Shown: piece by piece, positions 16,689-22,040 of the stretch
Layout: each line of letters begins with the position of its first letter
Numbering within the stretch: position 1 is the stretch's first letter
Assembly (NCBI GenBank): GCA_002391105.1
Contig: DGRT01000104.1
Location: 1 to 22,040, forward strand
From: Lachnospiraceae bacterium UBA4381
GTDB lineage: Bacteria; Bacillota; Clostridia; Lachnospirales; Lachnospiraceae
Length of the DNA: 22,040 bases
Direction: 5' to 3'
Notes under the pieces: model-generated
Told to the model about the DNA's origin: nothing
The model's input: only the letters and a program-made list of their open reading frames with translations
Databases searched by the model: none
Made by a program: the position numbers and the translations under genes

Positions 16689-17117
16689 GTGAAAACAACC
16701 AATGATTTACTAAATATCCTTAATGAAACAAAGGATCCGAATGCTCTTAACAGTTATCTTGCAGACATCGAAAAATATAAGGATCTTAACTATATAGATT
16801 ATTACGAAACCATACTAAAGGAAAATAATATCCAGAAAAGTGATATAGTCCGCCTCAGTGGACTGGATCGTACCTACTGTTATCAGTTAATGAACGGAAC
16901 CAGAAAACCGGGCAGGGATTATGCCATCATACTCTCTATAGCTGCCCGAATGAATATCGGACAGGTTATCAGATATCTGGAATTACTTAATCTCGGCACA
17001 CTGTACCCAAAAAACATCAGAGATTCTATCATTATCTATTCTATCAACAGGGAAATGACAGTTATCGAAACAAACGAACTCCTATACACCAAGGGAGAGA
17101 AACCTCTTGGTGAATAA
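16689..17117 (+). CDS. XRE-like helix-turn-helix protein, divergent from the kinase
   Basis: A 142-residue small protein with a helix-turn-helix at about residues 49-88 (SDIVRLSGLDRTYCYQLMNG, then RKPGRDYAI), resembling the XRE/Cro type. The C-terminal half (LGTLYPKNIRDSIIIYSI, NELLYTKGEKPLG) matches a family often found next to Hanks-type kinases in Firmicutes, as I recall it; no function is established. It starts at GTG with a perfect GGAGG 6 nt upstream. The 60-bp gap to the kinase gene is shared, so it may regulate the kinase-amidase operon or be phosphorylated by the kinase. It is one of only two plus-strand genes here. Confidence 0.88.
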   Translation: MKTTNDLLNILNETKDPNALNSYLADIEKYKDLNYIDYYETILKENNIQKSDIVRLSGLDRTYCYQLMNGTRKPGRDYAIILSIAARMNIGQVIRYLELLNLGTLYPKNIRDSIIIYSINREMTVIETNELLYTKGEKPLGE

Positions 17118-17157
17118 AAACAACAAAATACACTCGCCCGGATATGAGCGAGTGTAT
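17118..17157 (-). terminator. Terminator-like hairpin between HTH and DUF5067 genes
   Basis: A perfect 10-bp stem (17128-17137 with 17148-17157) and a 10-nt loop. On the minus strand it runs into TTTTGTTGTTTTT, fitting a terminator for the DUF5067 gene. On the plus strand no U-tract follows, but the hairpin sits just after the HTH stop and may serve both genes. Confidence 0.65.
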
Positions 17158-17242
17158 ATATTCAGATCATGCAAATATTCAGCATACATTATTCATCATA
17201 TAAATATTCAACATACAAATATTCATCTTATAAATATTCAAC
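17154..17242. repeat. About six degenerate 15-bp direct repeats, AT-rich
   Basis: Units starting near 17154, 17169, 17184 (14 bp), 17198, 17213 and 17228 share ATA(C/T)AAATATTCA(A/T)C. The array lies in the gap between convergent genes, partly overlapping the hairpin. No coding role is visible. The rest of the gap to 17290 is AT-rich without other features. Confidence 0.7.
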
Positions 17243-17289
17243 TAATCAATATCTTTATGCTATGTATATCATATATAAAATACCAAAAG

Positions 17290-18051
17290 CTATTTTATAT
17301 CAAATGTCTGGGAGCCAATCTCATCGCCCAGCATCCCGTCAGTAACCTTAAGCTCTACAGGTGTCTCTGTATCAGTAAGCTCATAAGCAACAGCATTCTC
17401 TACCGTGCCGCCCTCTTTGATTGTAGCAAGCTGCGAATCCCTAAAGGAATCATCCGGAAGAAGTCCTACATCCAGCTTATTTACAATATTCGGATCATTA
17501 TCCTGATAGGCACTGACTACATATATCCAGGCGGTACTAGGTGTTATATCCTTTCCTGAAGTATTGGTTGTATTATACCAGAAGGCAATAACCGGATCCT
17601 TTCCATACTTATTTCCCTCCTCACCAGGCTGTATAATCTTATATTCAAGAATCTCCATAGTATAATCATCCAGAGTTATAACATTATTTTCAAACTTAGG
17701 TTCAACCTCTTCACTTTCCTCAGCTTCAGCTTCTGTTTCTGCTTCCTCTACCCCCTCAGCTTCTGTTACTTCATTTTCAGCTTCTTCAGTTTTCTCCTCA
17801 GAAACAACCTCTGTAGTACCGGTCTCTGACTTGTCATCGCTGTCCTTTCTGGTTGCAGCACCTACTATACCGATAACGAGCCAGACAGCACATATTCCAA
17901 GAGATATCTTGGAAAGCGTCTTACTTTTTCCGTTCTTATTGGTAAGATCGATTATAGCCAGAATAAGTCCGATTAAAAATGTACATCCAAGAATCGAAAG
18001 TATTAAAGACGCTATGCCAAGCCCTGAATGACCTCCACTTTTTTCATTCAT
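17290..18051 (-). CDS. Membrane protein with DUF5067-like C-terminal domain
   Basis: A 253-residue protein. Two membrane helices lie at about 10-35 and 48-66, in an arrangement like DUF4190 proteins. A strongly acidic Glu/Ala/Thr-rich linker (about 70-117) leads to a soluble domain (about 118-253) with AFWYNTTNTSGKDI and YVVSAYQDND, typical of DUF5067, a domain of unknown function in Gram-positive surface and lipoproteins. The ATG at 18051 is 9 nt from AGGAGG; the upstream ATG at 18060 directly abuts the site and is rejected. No strong promoter is seen in the 150 nt before it. Confidence 0.85.
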   Translation of the reverse strand: MNEKSGGHSGLGIASLILSILGCTFLIGLILAIIDLTNKNGKSKTLSKISLGICAVWLVIGIVGAATRKDSDDKSETGTTEVVSEEKTEEAENEVTEAEGVEEAETEAEAEESEEVEPKFENNVITLDDYTMEILEYKIIQPGEEGNKYGKDPVIAFWYNTTNTSGKDITPSTAWIYVVSAYQDNDPNIVNKLDVGLLPDDSFRDSQLATIKEGGTVENAVAYELTDTETPVELKVTDGMLGDEIGSQTFDIK

Positions 18052-18208
18052 AAAAAACATCCTCCTTCATACAAATATCGTTTTACTTTCTAAAGCAGGT
18101 TATATATTTAACCGCTCTAATAAAACGAATTATACAAAAGCAGGATGTTGATTTGGTATGCAGGCTGCACACATTAAAAACCTATGAGAACATCTGTCAC
18201 TCCACGCA

Positions 18209-18754
18209 TTAAAACCTGAGTCTATTTCCACAATTCGGACAGAAGTTTGATCCTGTTGTAGGAGTCCCACATTCCGGACAGAATTTTGGATAATTTGGTA
18301 CCGGAGCAGGATTTACAGCCTGAGCAGATGCGACAGTTTTCATCGCCTGCTCCATTGCTTCCTGCTGTTTCTTTGCAAGCTCCTCCGGACTCATTGATGC
18401 TACCATCCTGGATCTATCTAACTTTTCTATGAACTCAAGAGCATCCGGTGTTGGAGCAATAGAAGTTACATTCACTGATGATACTATAAAACCATTTTTA
18501 GTAAGCATTGATGCTATATCTTCATTTATACCCGACACCTGAGAAGCAAGTTCCCTATATGAACACTTGCCAAATCTTTTCTGCATCGCACTCATCACAG
18601 ACAAATTAATACTTTTTTGAGCAATAGAATTAAGTGTTTCCTCGTCAAATGAATTATGCCCAATCTCCACCTTACCACCAACAGTCAAAAAGACAGTTCC
18701 ATAGTCAGGATCCATAAAATTAACTTGTTCATTAAAATCAACCTTCACCGCCAT
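18209..18754 (-). CDS. Small zinc-ribbon protein, possibly SPFH-related
   Basis: A 181-residue protein, probably cytosolic. The C-terminus is a clear double-CxxC zinc ribbon (Cys159, Cys162, Cys172, Cys175, as FCPECG and FCPNCG). The part before it (about 70-150, with INEDIASMLTKNGF and a helical Lys/Gln/Ala stretch) resembles the end of the SPFH-type proteins that carry such ribbons, but it is only about half their length and the match is weak. No signal peptide or membrane helix. The ATG has GGAAGG 7 nt upstream and an extended -10 promoter further up. Function unknown. Confidence 0.75.
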   Translation of the reverse strand: MAVKVDFNEQVNFMDPDYGTVFLTVGGKVEIGHNSFDEETLNSIAQKSINLSVMSAMQKRFGKCSYRELASQVSGINEDIASMLTKNGFIVSSVNVTSIAPTPDALEFIEKLDRSRMVASMSPEELAKKQQEAMEQAMKTVASAQAVNPAPVPNYPKFCPECGTPTTGSNFCPNCGNRLRF

Positions 18755-18795
18755 AACAATACCTTCCTTTCACATAAAAAATCACTACATTTATC

Positions 18796-18804
18796 ATTAT
18801 AACA
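18796..18804 (-). promoter_or_regulatory. Extended -10 promoter of the zinc-ribbon gene
   Basis: TGTTATAAT on the minus strand (TG at 18804-18803, TATAAT at 18801-18796) is a perfect extended -10 element. No -35 box is at the right distance. Transcription would start near 18789, about 35 nt before the gene. Confidence 0.55.
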
Positions 18805-18811
18805 CAAAAAA

Positions 18812-18838
18812 GTGACAAGGGGACAGGCACCTTGTCAC
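18812..18838. repeat. REP-like palindrome (RAYT type)
   Basis: Perfect 9-bp arms GTGACAAGG and CCTTGTCAC surround the 9-nt loop GGACAGGCA. From memory, palindromes of this form (GTGACAAGGGGAC...) are scattered through many clostridial and bacillar genomes next to REP-associated tyrosine transposases. None is in the window. On the minus strand it is followed by TTTTTTG and could also terminate transcription. Confidence 0.65.
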
Positions 18839-18844
18839 ATACAC

Positions 18845-18894
18845 TAAATAAAAATATCCCCTGTCTAGTATTTTACTAAACAGGGGATATTTTT
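18845..18894 (-). terminator. Strong terminator of htpG
   Basis: Perfect 15-bp arms (18850-18864 and 18880-18894) with an inner TAGT/ACTA pairing, ending in A/T runs at both sides. This is a bidirectional-type intrinsic terminator; on the minus strand it closes htpG, 28 nt after its stop. Confidence 0.9.
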
Positions 18895-18921
18895 GGTGCG
18901 CCCGCAGCATACAAGTCCGCA

Positions 18922-20946
18922 TTAGATCAGTTTTGCAAGTATCTCGTTACTTCTCGAAACAAATCTGGTAAGCTCATCAGCCGTAAGCGGCTTATTAGCA
19001 AGTATAGCAAGATCATATAACTGACAGCAGATGGTTGGAGTTATCTCTTCTTCCGGATTATCCAGTATATACTTAACAAGCTTATTGTTGGAATTCAGCA
19101 CAAGAGTTTCAGAATCCTTTCCGAAGTTCATGCCCATTCCGCCCATTCCGGCTTCAGCATACATTTTCATCATCTCTGCCATACGTCTGTCAGCTTCAGA
19201 CTGAGTAAGCATAGAGGAAACATTTTCATCCTTAAGTGATTCAACTTTAATCTTAATGCTCTCTACATTAAGAGCTTTCTTGAATATCTCTGTAAGAGAA
19301 TCTGTATATTTCTTCTCATCCTCTTCTGAAAGTGCCTCACCCTTGAAGGATGCACTTACATCAGAATCAATACGCATAAACTTGACCTTATCGTCCTTGG
19401 CTTCCATAGTAGTGATGTATGGATTATCAATATTATGTGTCAGATATACAGCATCGATGCCCTCATCCTTAAACATCTGGATATATCTCGCCTGAGTTTC
19501 AGCATCAGAAACATAGAATACCTGATTCTCGTGAGTTTCCTTGGCTGCCTCAAGATATTCCGGAAGTGTTATATATTTATCTTCAAGATTCTTGAATATC
19601 ATGTAATCCTTCATCTTTTCATCAAACTTGTTATCTCTCAGACAACCAAACTTGATAAACGGTGACAGGTCATCCCACAGACTCTCATACTTTTCTTTAT
19701 CATTCTTATACATTCCGATAAGCTTATCAGCAACCTTCTTGGTAATGTAATCAGATATCTTAGCTACAAAGCCATCATTCTGAAGAGCTGAACGGGATAC
19801 ATTAAGAGGAAGATCAGGACAATCAATAACACCCTTAAGCACAAGCAGAAACTCAGGAATAACCTCCTTAATATTATCAGCAACAAAGACCTGATTATTA
19901 TAAAGCTTTACAGTTCCCTCAAGCTTGTCCATATTTGGATTCAGCCTTGGGAAGTAAAGTATTCCCTTGAGATTAAACGGATAATCCATATTAAGGTGTA
20001 TCCAGAACAGCGGTTCCTTGAAATCCAGGAATACATGCTGATAGAAATCTATATAGTCCTCATCCTTACAATCCGCAGGGGTTCTTGTCCATAGAGGATG
20101 TATATCATTAAGAGGCTTAGGTTCATCCTTATCTTTTTCTTCACCCGTCTCATCGTCATCAGCCTCCTCAGAAGAATCAGAGCCTTCATCCGTCTCTTCA
20201 TCTCCAACCAGGTCATCCTCTTCTTTCTTAGCCTTTTTCTTTGCCTCAGCCTTCTCAGCATCAACAACCTTTGCCTCGGCTTCTATTTCTTTATCCAGCT
20301 CTTCCTTTGCCTTATCTTCATTTATGTAATATATCTCGATAGGCATAAATGAACAGTATTTTCCAATAACTTCCTTTACTCTGTACTCATTAGAAAATTC
20401 CAGTGAATCATCAGCAAGATAAAGAGTTATAGTAGTACCTCTCTCCAGTCTGTTGCCCTCACCCATCTCATAGGTAAGACCTCCATCACTTTCCCAGTGA
20501 ACAGGTGTCGCATTTTCACTATATGATAATGTATCTATAGTAACCTTCTCAGCTACCATAAAAGCAGAATAGAATCCAAGTCCAAAATGTCCTATGATCT
20601 GTTCGCTCTGATCCTTATCCTTATATTTCGCAAGAAAATCTGCAGCTCCGGAAAATGCTATCTGATTAATATACTTCTCCACTTCCTCAGCGGTCATACC
20701 TATACCATTATCTTCAAAGGTAATAGTCTTATCCTTAGGACTAGAGGATACAGTTACCTTATACTTTGTTCCGTCCTCTACCTCAGCATCTCCCATTGAT
20801 ACAAGTCTCTTAAGTTTGGTAATTGCATCAACACCATTAGATATCAGCTCACGAATAAATATATCATGATCTGAGTATAACCACTTCTTGATTATAGGGA
20901 ATATATTCTCACTATCAATTGAAAGATTTCCCTTTTTTTGTGCCAT
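18922..20946 (-). CDS. htpG: Hsp90-family chaperone HtpG
   Basis: A 674-residue ATP-dependent dimeric chaperone. The GHKL ATPase domain has ELISNGVDAI (33-42), DNGIGMT (79-85) and GHFGLGFYSAF (119-129). The middle domain has LPLNVSRSALQ with the catalytic Arg at about 385, and the C-terminal dimerisation domain follows. It is about 50 residues longer than E. coli HtpG (624). The excess is a highly charged linker at about 210-278 (KKKAKKEEDD, EEADDDETGEE) between the N and middle domains, where bacterial HtpG normally has almost none. GGAGG precedes the ATG by 9 nt. Transcribed from a consensus promoter with a perfect CIRCE upstream, so HrcA control is likely. Monocistronic. Confidence 0.97.
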   Translation of the reverse strand: MAQKKGNLSIDSENIFPIIKKWLYSDHDIFIRELISNGVDAITKLKRLVSMGDAEVEDGTKYKVTVSSSPKDKTITFEDNGIGMTAEEVEKYINQIAFSGAADFLAKYKDKDQSEQIIGHFGLGFYSAFMVAEKVTIDTLSYSENATPVHWESDGGLTYEMGEGNRLERGTTITLYLADDSLEFSNEYRVKEVIGKYCSFMPIEIYYINEDKAKEELDKEIEAEAKVVDAEKAEAKKKAKKEEDDLVGDEETDEGSDSSEEADDDETGEEKDKDEPKPLNDIHPLWTRTPADCKDEDYIDFYQHVFLDFKEPLFWIHLNMDYPFNLKGILYFPRLNPNMDKLEGTVKLYNNQVFVADNIKEVIPEFLLVLKGVIDCPDLPLNVSRSALQNDGFVAKISDYITKKVADKLIGMYKNDKEKYESLWDDLSPFIKFGCLRDNKFDEKMKDYMIFKNLEDKYITLPEYLEAAKETHENQVFYVSDAETQARYIQMFKDEGIDAVYLTHNIDNPYITTMEAKDDKVKFMRIDSDVSASFKGEALSEEDEKKYTDSLTEIFKKALNVESIKIKVESLKDENVSSMLTQSEADRRMAEMMKMYAEAGMGGMGMNFGKDSETLVLNSNNKLVKYILDNPEEEITPTICCQLYDLAILANKPLTADELTRFVSRSNEILAKLI

Positions 20947-21019
20947 TATAATGCGCCTCCATTTCTTTCTTGAATGTTATATAGTGCCAAAAATAATATT
21001 GACGACCAAATCTTTGAAT

Positions 21020-21048
21020 ATAATAGAACTAAACATCGAGAATGTCAA
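21020..21048 (-). promoter_or_regulatory. Promoter of htpG
   Basis: TTGACA (21048-21043), exactly 17 nt, TATTAT (21025-21020) on the minus strand. Start of transcription near 21013, giving a leader of about 67 nt. Confidence 0.85.
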
Positions 21049-21055
21049 TAAAAAA

Positions 21056-21082
21056 TTAGCACTCTTTAAAGATGAGTGCTAA
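21056..21082. promoter_or_regulatory. CIRCE operator upstream of htpG
   Basis: TTAGCACTC, nine bases, GAGTGCTAA: an exact CIRCE match, the same arms as at groES with a different spacer. It ends about 8 nt upstream of the htpG -35 box, unlike the downstream position at groES. Confidence 0.95.
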
Positions 21083-21168
21083 CAGAATTTAGAAAATTAT
21101 TTCTCTCACCCCCTCCCCAAACAGCTCTTCTTAGCAATGATACACATACTGATACCGCATTTTATATA

Positions 21169-21202
21169 CAAAGCAAAACCTCAGGTCATAGACCTGAGGT
21201 TT
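21169..21202 (-). terminator. Terminator-type hairpin upstream of htpG
   Basis: Perfect 12-bp arms AAACCTCAGGTC and GACCTGAGGTTT (21176-21187 and 21191-21202) with a 3-nt loop. On the minus strand it continues as TTTTGCTTTG. No annotated gene ends here. Confidence 0.7.
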
Positions 21203-21249
21203 AGGAAAGGATGGTTTTTAAGTATTATTAAGAATCTGTTCTATTTGTT
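21176..21249 (-). ncRNA. Candidate small RNA of about 75 nt
   Basis: A plausible minus-strand promoter (21256-21284) and a strong terminator hairpin (21176-21202) bracket about 75 nt with no start codon. The predicted RNA carries CCAUCCUUUCC just before the hairpin, a C/U-rich stretch complementary to ribosome binding sites, as in several Gram-positive regulatory RNAs. No homologue is recognised; expression is not shown. Confidence 0.35.
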
Positions 21250-21255
21250 ACAATT

Positions 21256-21284
21256 ATATTAACATAACCCTTGTAATAAATCAA
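21256..21284 (-). promoter_or_regulatory. Possible promoter of the candidate small RNA
   Basis: TTGATT (21284-21279), 17 nt, TAATAT (21261-21256) on the minus strand, 4 of 6 matches in each box. A better -10, TATAAT (21258-21253), is also present but at a 20-nt spacing. Confidence 0.4.
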
Positions 21285-21467
21285 CAAATTTTTTAGGTAA
21301 AATTGCACAAATTTCAAGGGCTGGGACCGCTTAAAAATCAAATCAAAGACGTGATTTTTACCAAAAAGTAATATTTTGTCGATTTATGTAAACTATTTTT
21401 TACAAATTCTTTACATTTCGTTTTCCATTTTATCAACTAATTGCATCTGTATTTCATCACAATCTTC

Positions 21468-21496
21468 TTGATACCATAATCGGATTGTATTAAACT
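21468..21496 (+). promoter_or_regulatory. Possible promoter of argH
   Basis: TTGATA (21468-21473), 17 nt, TAAACT (21491-21496). The -35 is close to consensus, the -10 matches 4 of 6. Start of transcription near 21504. Confidence 0.45.
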
Positions 21497-21514
21497 GAGA
21501 AAGTATTTCTACGC

Positions 21515-21540
21515 ATCACTGATTTATATTTCATCAGTGA
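21515..21540 (+). promoter_or_regulatory. Inverted repeat and possible ARG box before argH
   Basis: Arms TCACTGAT (21516-21523) and ATCAGTGA (21533-21540) form an 8-bp inverted repeat. Within it TGATTTATATTTCA (21520-21533) matches 12 of 14 positions of the ArgR/AhrC box TGAATWWWWATTCA. It lies just after the proposed start of transcription, a fitting place for repression by arginine. The assignment is tentative. Confidence 0.35.
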
Positions 21541-21565
21541 AATAATCAATAACGAGGTAACTAAT

Positions 21566-22040
21566 ATGGCACAGCTTTGGGGCGGACGCTTCACAAAGGA
21601 AACAGACAAAATGGTTTATAACTTCAACGCATCTATCTCCTTTGATCAGAAGTTCGTAAAACAGGATATAACCGGCAGCATAGCTCATGCTACTATGCTT
21701 GGCGAAACAGGAATAATCAGCAAAGAGGAATCAGAGACCATCGTAAAGGAACTAAAGAGTATTTTAAGCGAAGTTGAAAACGGCACTCTGGAAATCTCCG
21801 AAAAATATGAAGATATACACAGCTTCGTAGAGGCAACTCTTATTGACCGAATCGGTGACACCGGCAAAAAGCTTCACACAGGCCGCAGTCGTAATGATCA
21901 GGTTGCACTGGATATGAAAATGTACACACGCGATGAGGTTCTGGCGGTACGAGAACTAGTAAAGGAACTCATGACTACTCTTCACGGTATGATGAAGGAT
22001 AATCTTACTACCTACATGCCGGGCTTTACCCATCTGCAGA
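21566..22040 (+). CDS. argH: Argininosuccinate lyase (partial, C-terminus outside window)
   Basis: The first 158 codons of argininosuccinate lyase, which splits argininosuccinate to arginine and fumarate in the last step of arginine synthesis. The N-terminus MAQLWGGRFTKETDK is diagnostic, and EDIHSFVE and LHTGRSRNDQVALDM (about 105-119) carry conserved active-site residues of the fumarase/aspartase superfamily. The GAGG 8 nt or so upstream of the ATG supports the start. The reading frame is open to the window edge; no argG is seen upstream. Confidence 0.97.
   Translation, partial: MAQLWGGRFTKETDKMVYNFNASISFDQKFVKQDITGSIAHATMLGETGIISKEESETIVKELKSILSEVENGTLEISEKYEDIHSFVEATLIDRIGDTGKKLHTGRSRNDQVALDMKMYTRDEVLAVRELVKELMTTLHGMMKDNLTTYMPGFTHLQ

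Larger units (their letters stand above)
21083..21565. other. Long intergenic region between divergent htpG and argH
   Basis: About 480 bp without a credible protein gene. It contains a terminator-type hairpin and possible minus-strand promoter (candidate small RNA), an AT-rich 9-bp hairpin at 21332-21360, a 15-nt sequence shared with the surface-protein upstream region (21378-21392), and the argH promoter and operator candidates. The part from 21083 to 21165 shows nothing I can name. Confidence 0.6.

Noticed and set aside
17107..17559. Plus-strand frame with Ile-Asn-Ile type five-residue repeats
   Set aside because: It reads the 15-bp AT-rich repeats and then runs antisense through the DUF5067 gene; no ribosome binding site, low-complexity composition.
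21685..21867. Minus-strand 60-codon frame inside argH
   Set aside because: Antisense to a clear argininosuccinate lyase coding region, with no start signal.

Overview
The window looks like a chromosomal segment of a low-GC, Gram-positive member of the Clostridia, most likely Lachnospiraceae (Butyrivibrio/Coprococcus-like). The evidence is the cysS-mrnC-rlmB-sigH gene order, CIRCE-controlled heat-shock genes, a clostridial-type glutaminyl-tRNA synthetase, strong AGGAGG-type ribosome binding sites, an Amidase_3 enzyme with cell-wall-binding repeats, and a very large secreted protein with a fibro-slime-like domain. The genus is inferred. Almost every gene lies on the minus strand; only a small HTH gene and the partial argH at the right edge are on the plus strand.

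Layout, left to right. 1-2780: the N-terminal 926 codons of a large secreted surface protein whose C-terminus lies outside the window. 3053-3490: cytidine deaminase with its own promoter. 3720-5857: groES-groEL with terminator, CIRCE operator and promoter. 5919-6827: an OGG1-type DNA glycosylase. 6903-10651: glnS, preceded by and translationally coupled to a 694-residue cohesin-like membrane protein with a long repetitive acidic/poly-lysine tail. 10702-10826: a tRNA-Thr(GGU) gene with a consensus promoter. 10844-14290: cysS-mrnC-rlmB-sigH, with a promoter in front of cysS. 14365-16625: a Hanks-type membrane kinase followed by a secreted cell-wall amidase, divergent from an XRE-like HTH gene (16689-17117). 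17290-18754: a DUF5067-type membrane protein and a small zinc-ribbon protein. 18812-18894: a REP-like palindrome and a strong terminator. 18922-21082: htpG with promoter and a second perfect CIRCE. 21083-21565: a long divergent intergenic region holding a candidate small RNA and argH control elements. 21566-22040: the start of argH.

How the genes work together. groES, groEL and htpG probably form one HrcA/CIRCE heat-shock regulon, since both loci carry the same operator. The translation/stress block (cysS, mrnC, rlmB, sigH, tRNA-Thr, glnS) is ordinary housekeeping in a conserved clostridial order, but rae1/yacP is missing between rlmB and sigH. The least explained pieces are the kinase/amidase/HTH module, the cohesin-like membrane protein coupled to glnS, and the surface protein. 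Both of the last two carry internal tandem repeats.

The most useful things to recheck are: the kinase-HTH-amidase module; C33 instead of U33 in tRNA-Thr; a eukaryote-like acidic linker in HtpG together with a CIRCE placed upstream of its -35 box; a candidate small RNA between htpG and argH; and a RAYT/REP-type palindrome next to htpG. No CRISPR array, insertion sequence or prophage gene was seen.
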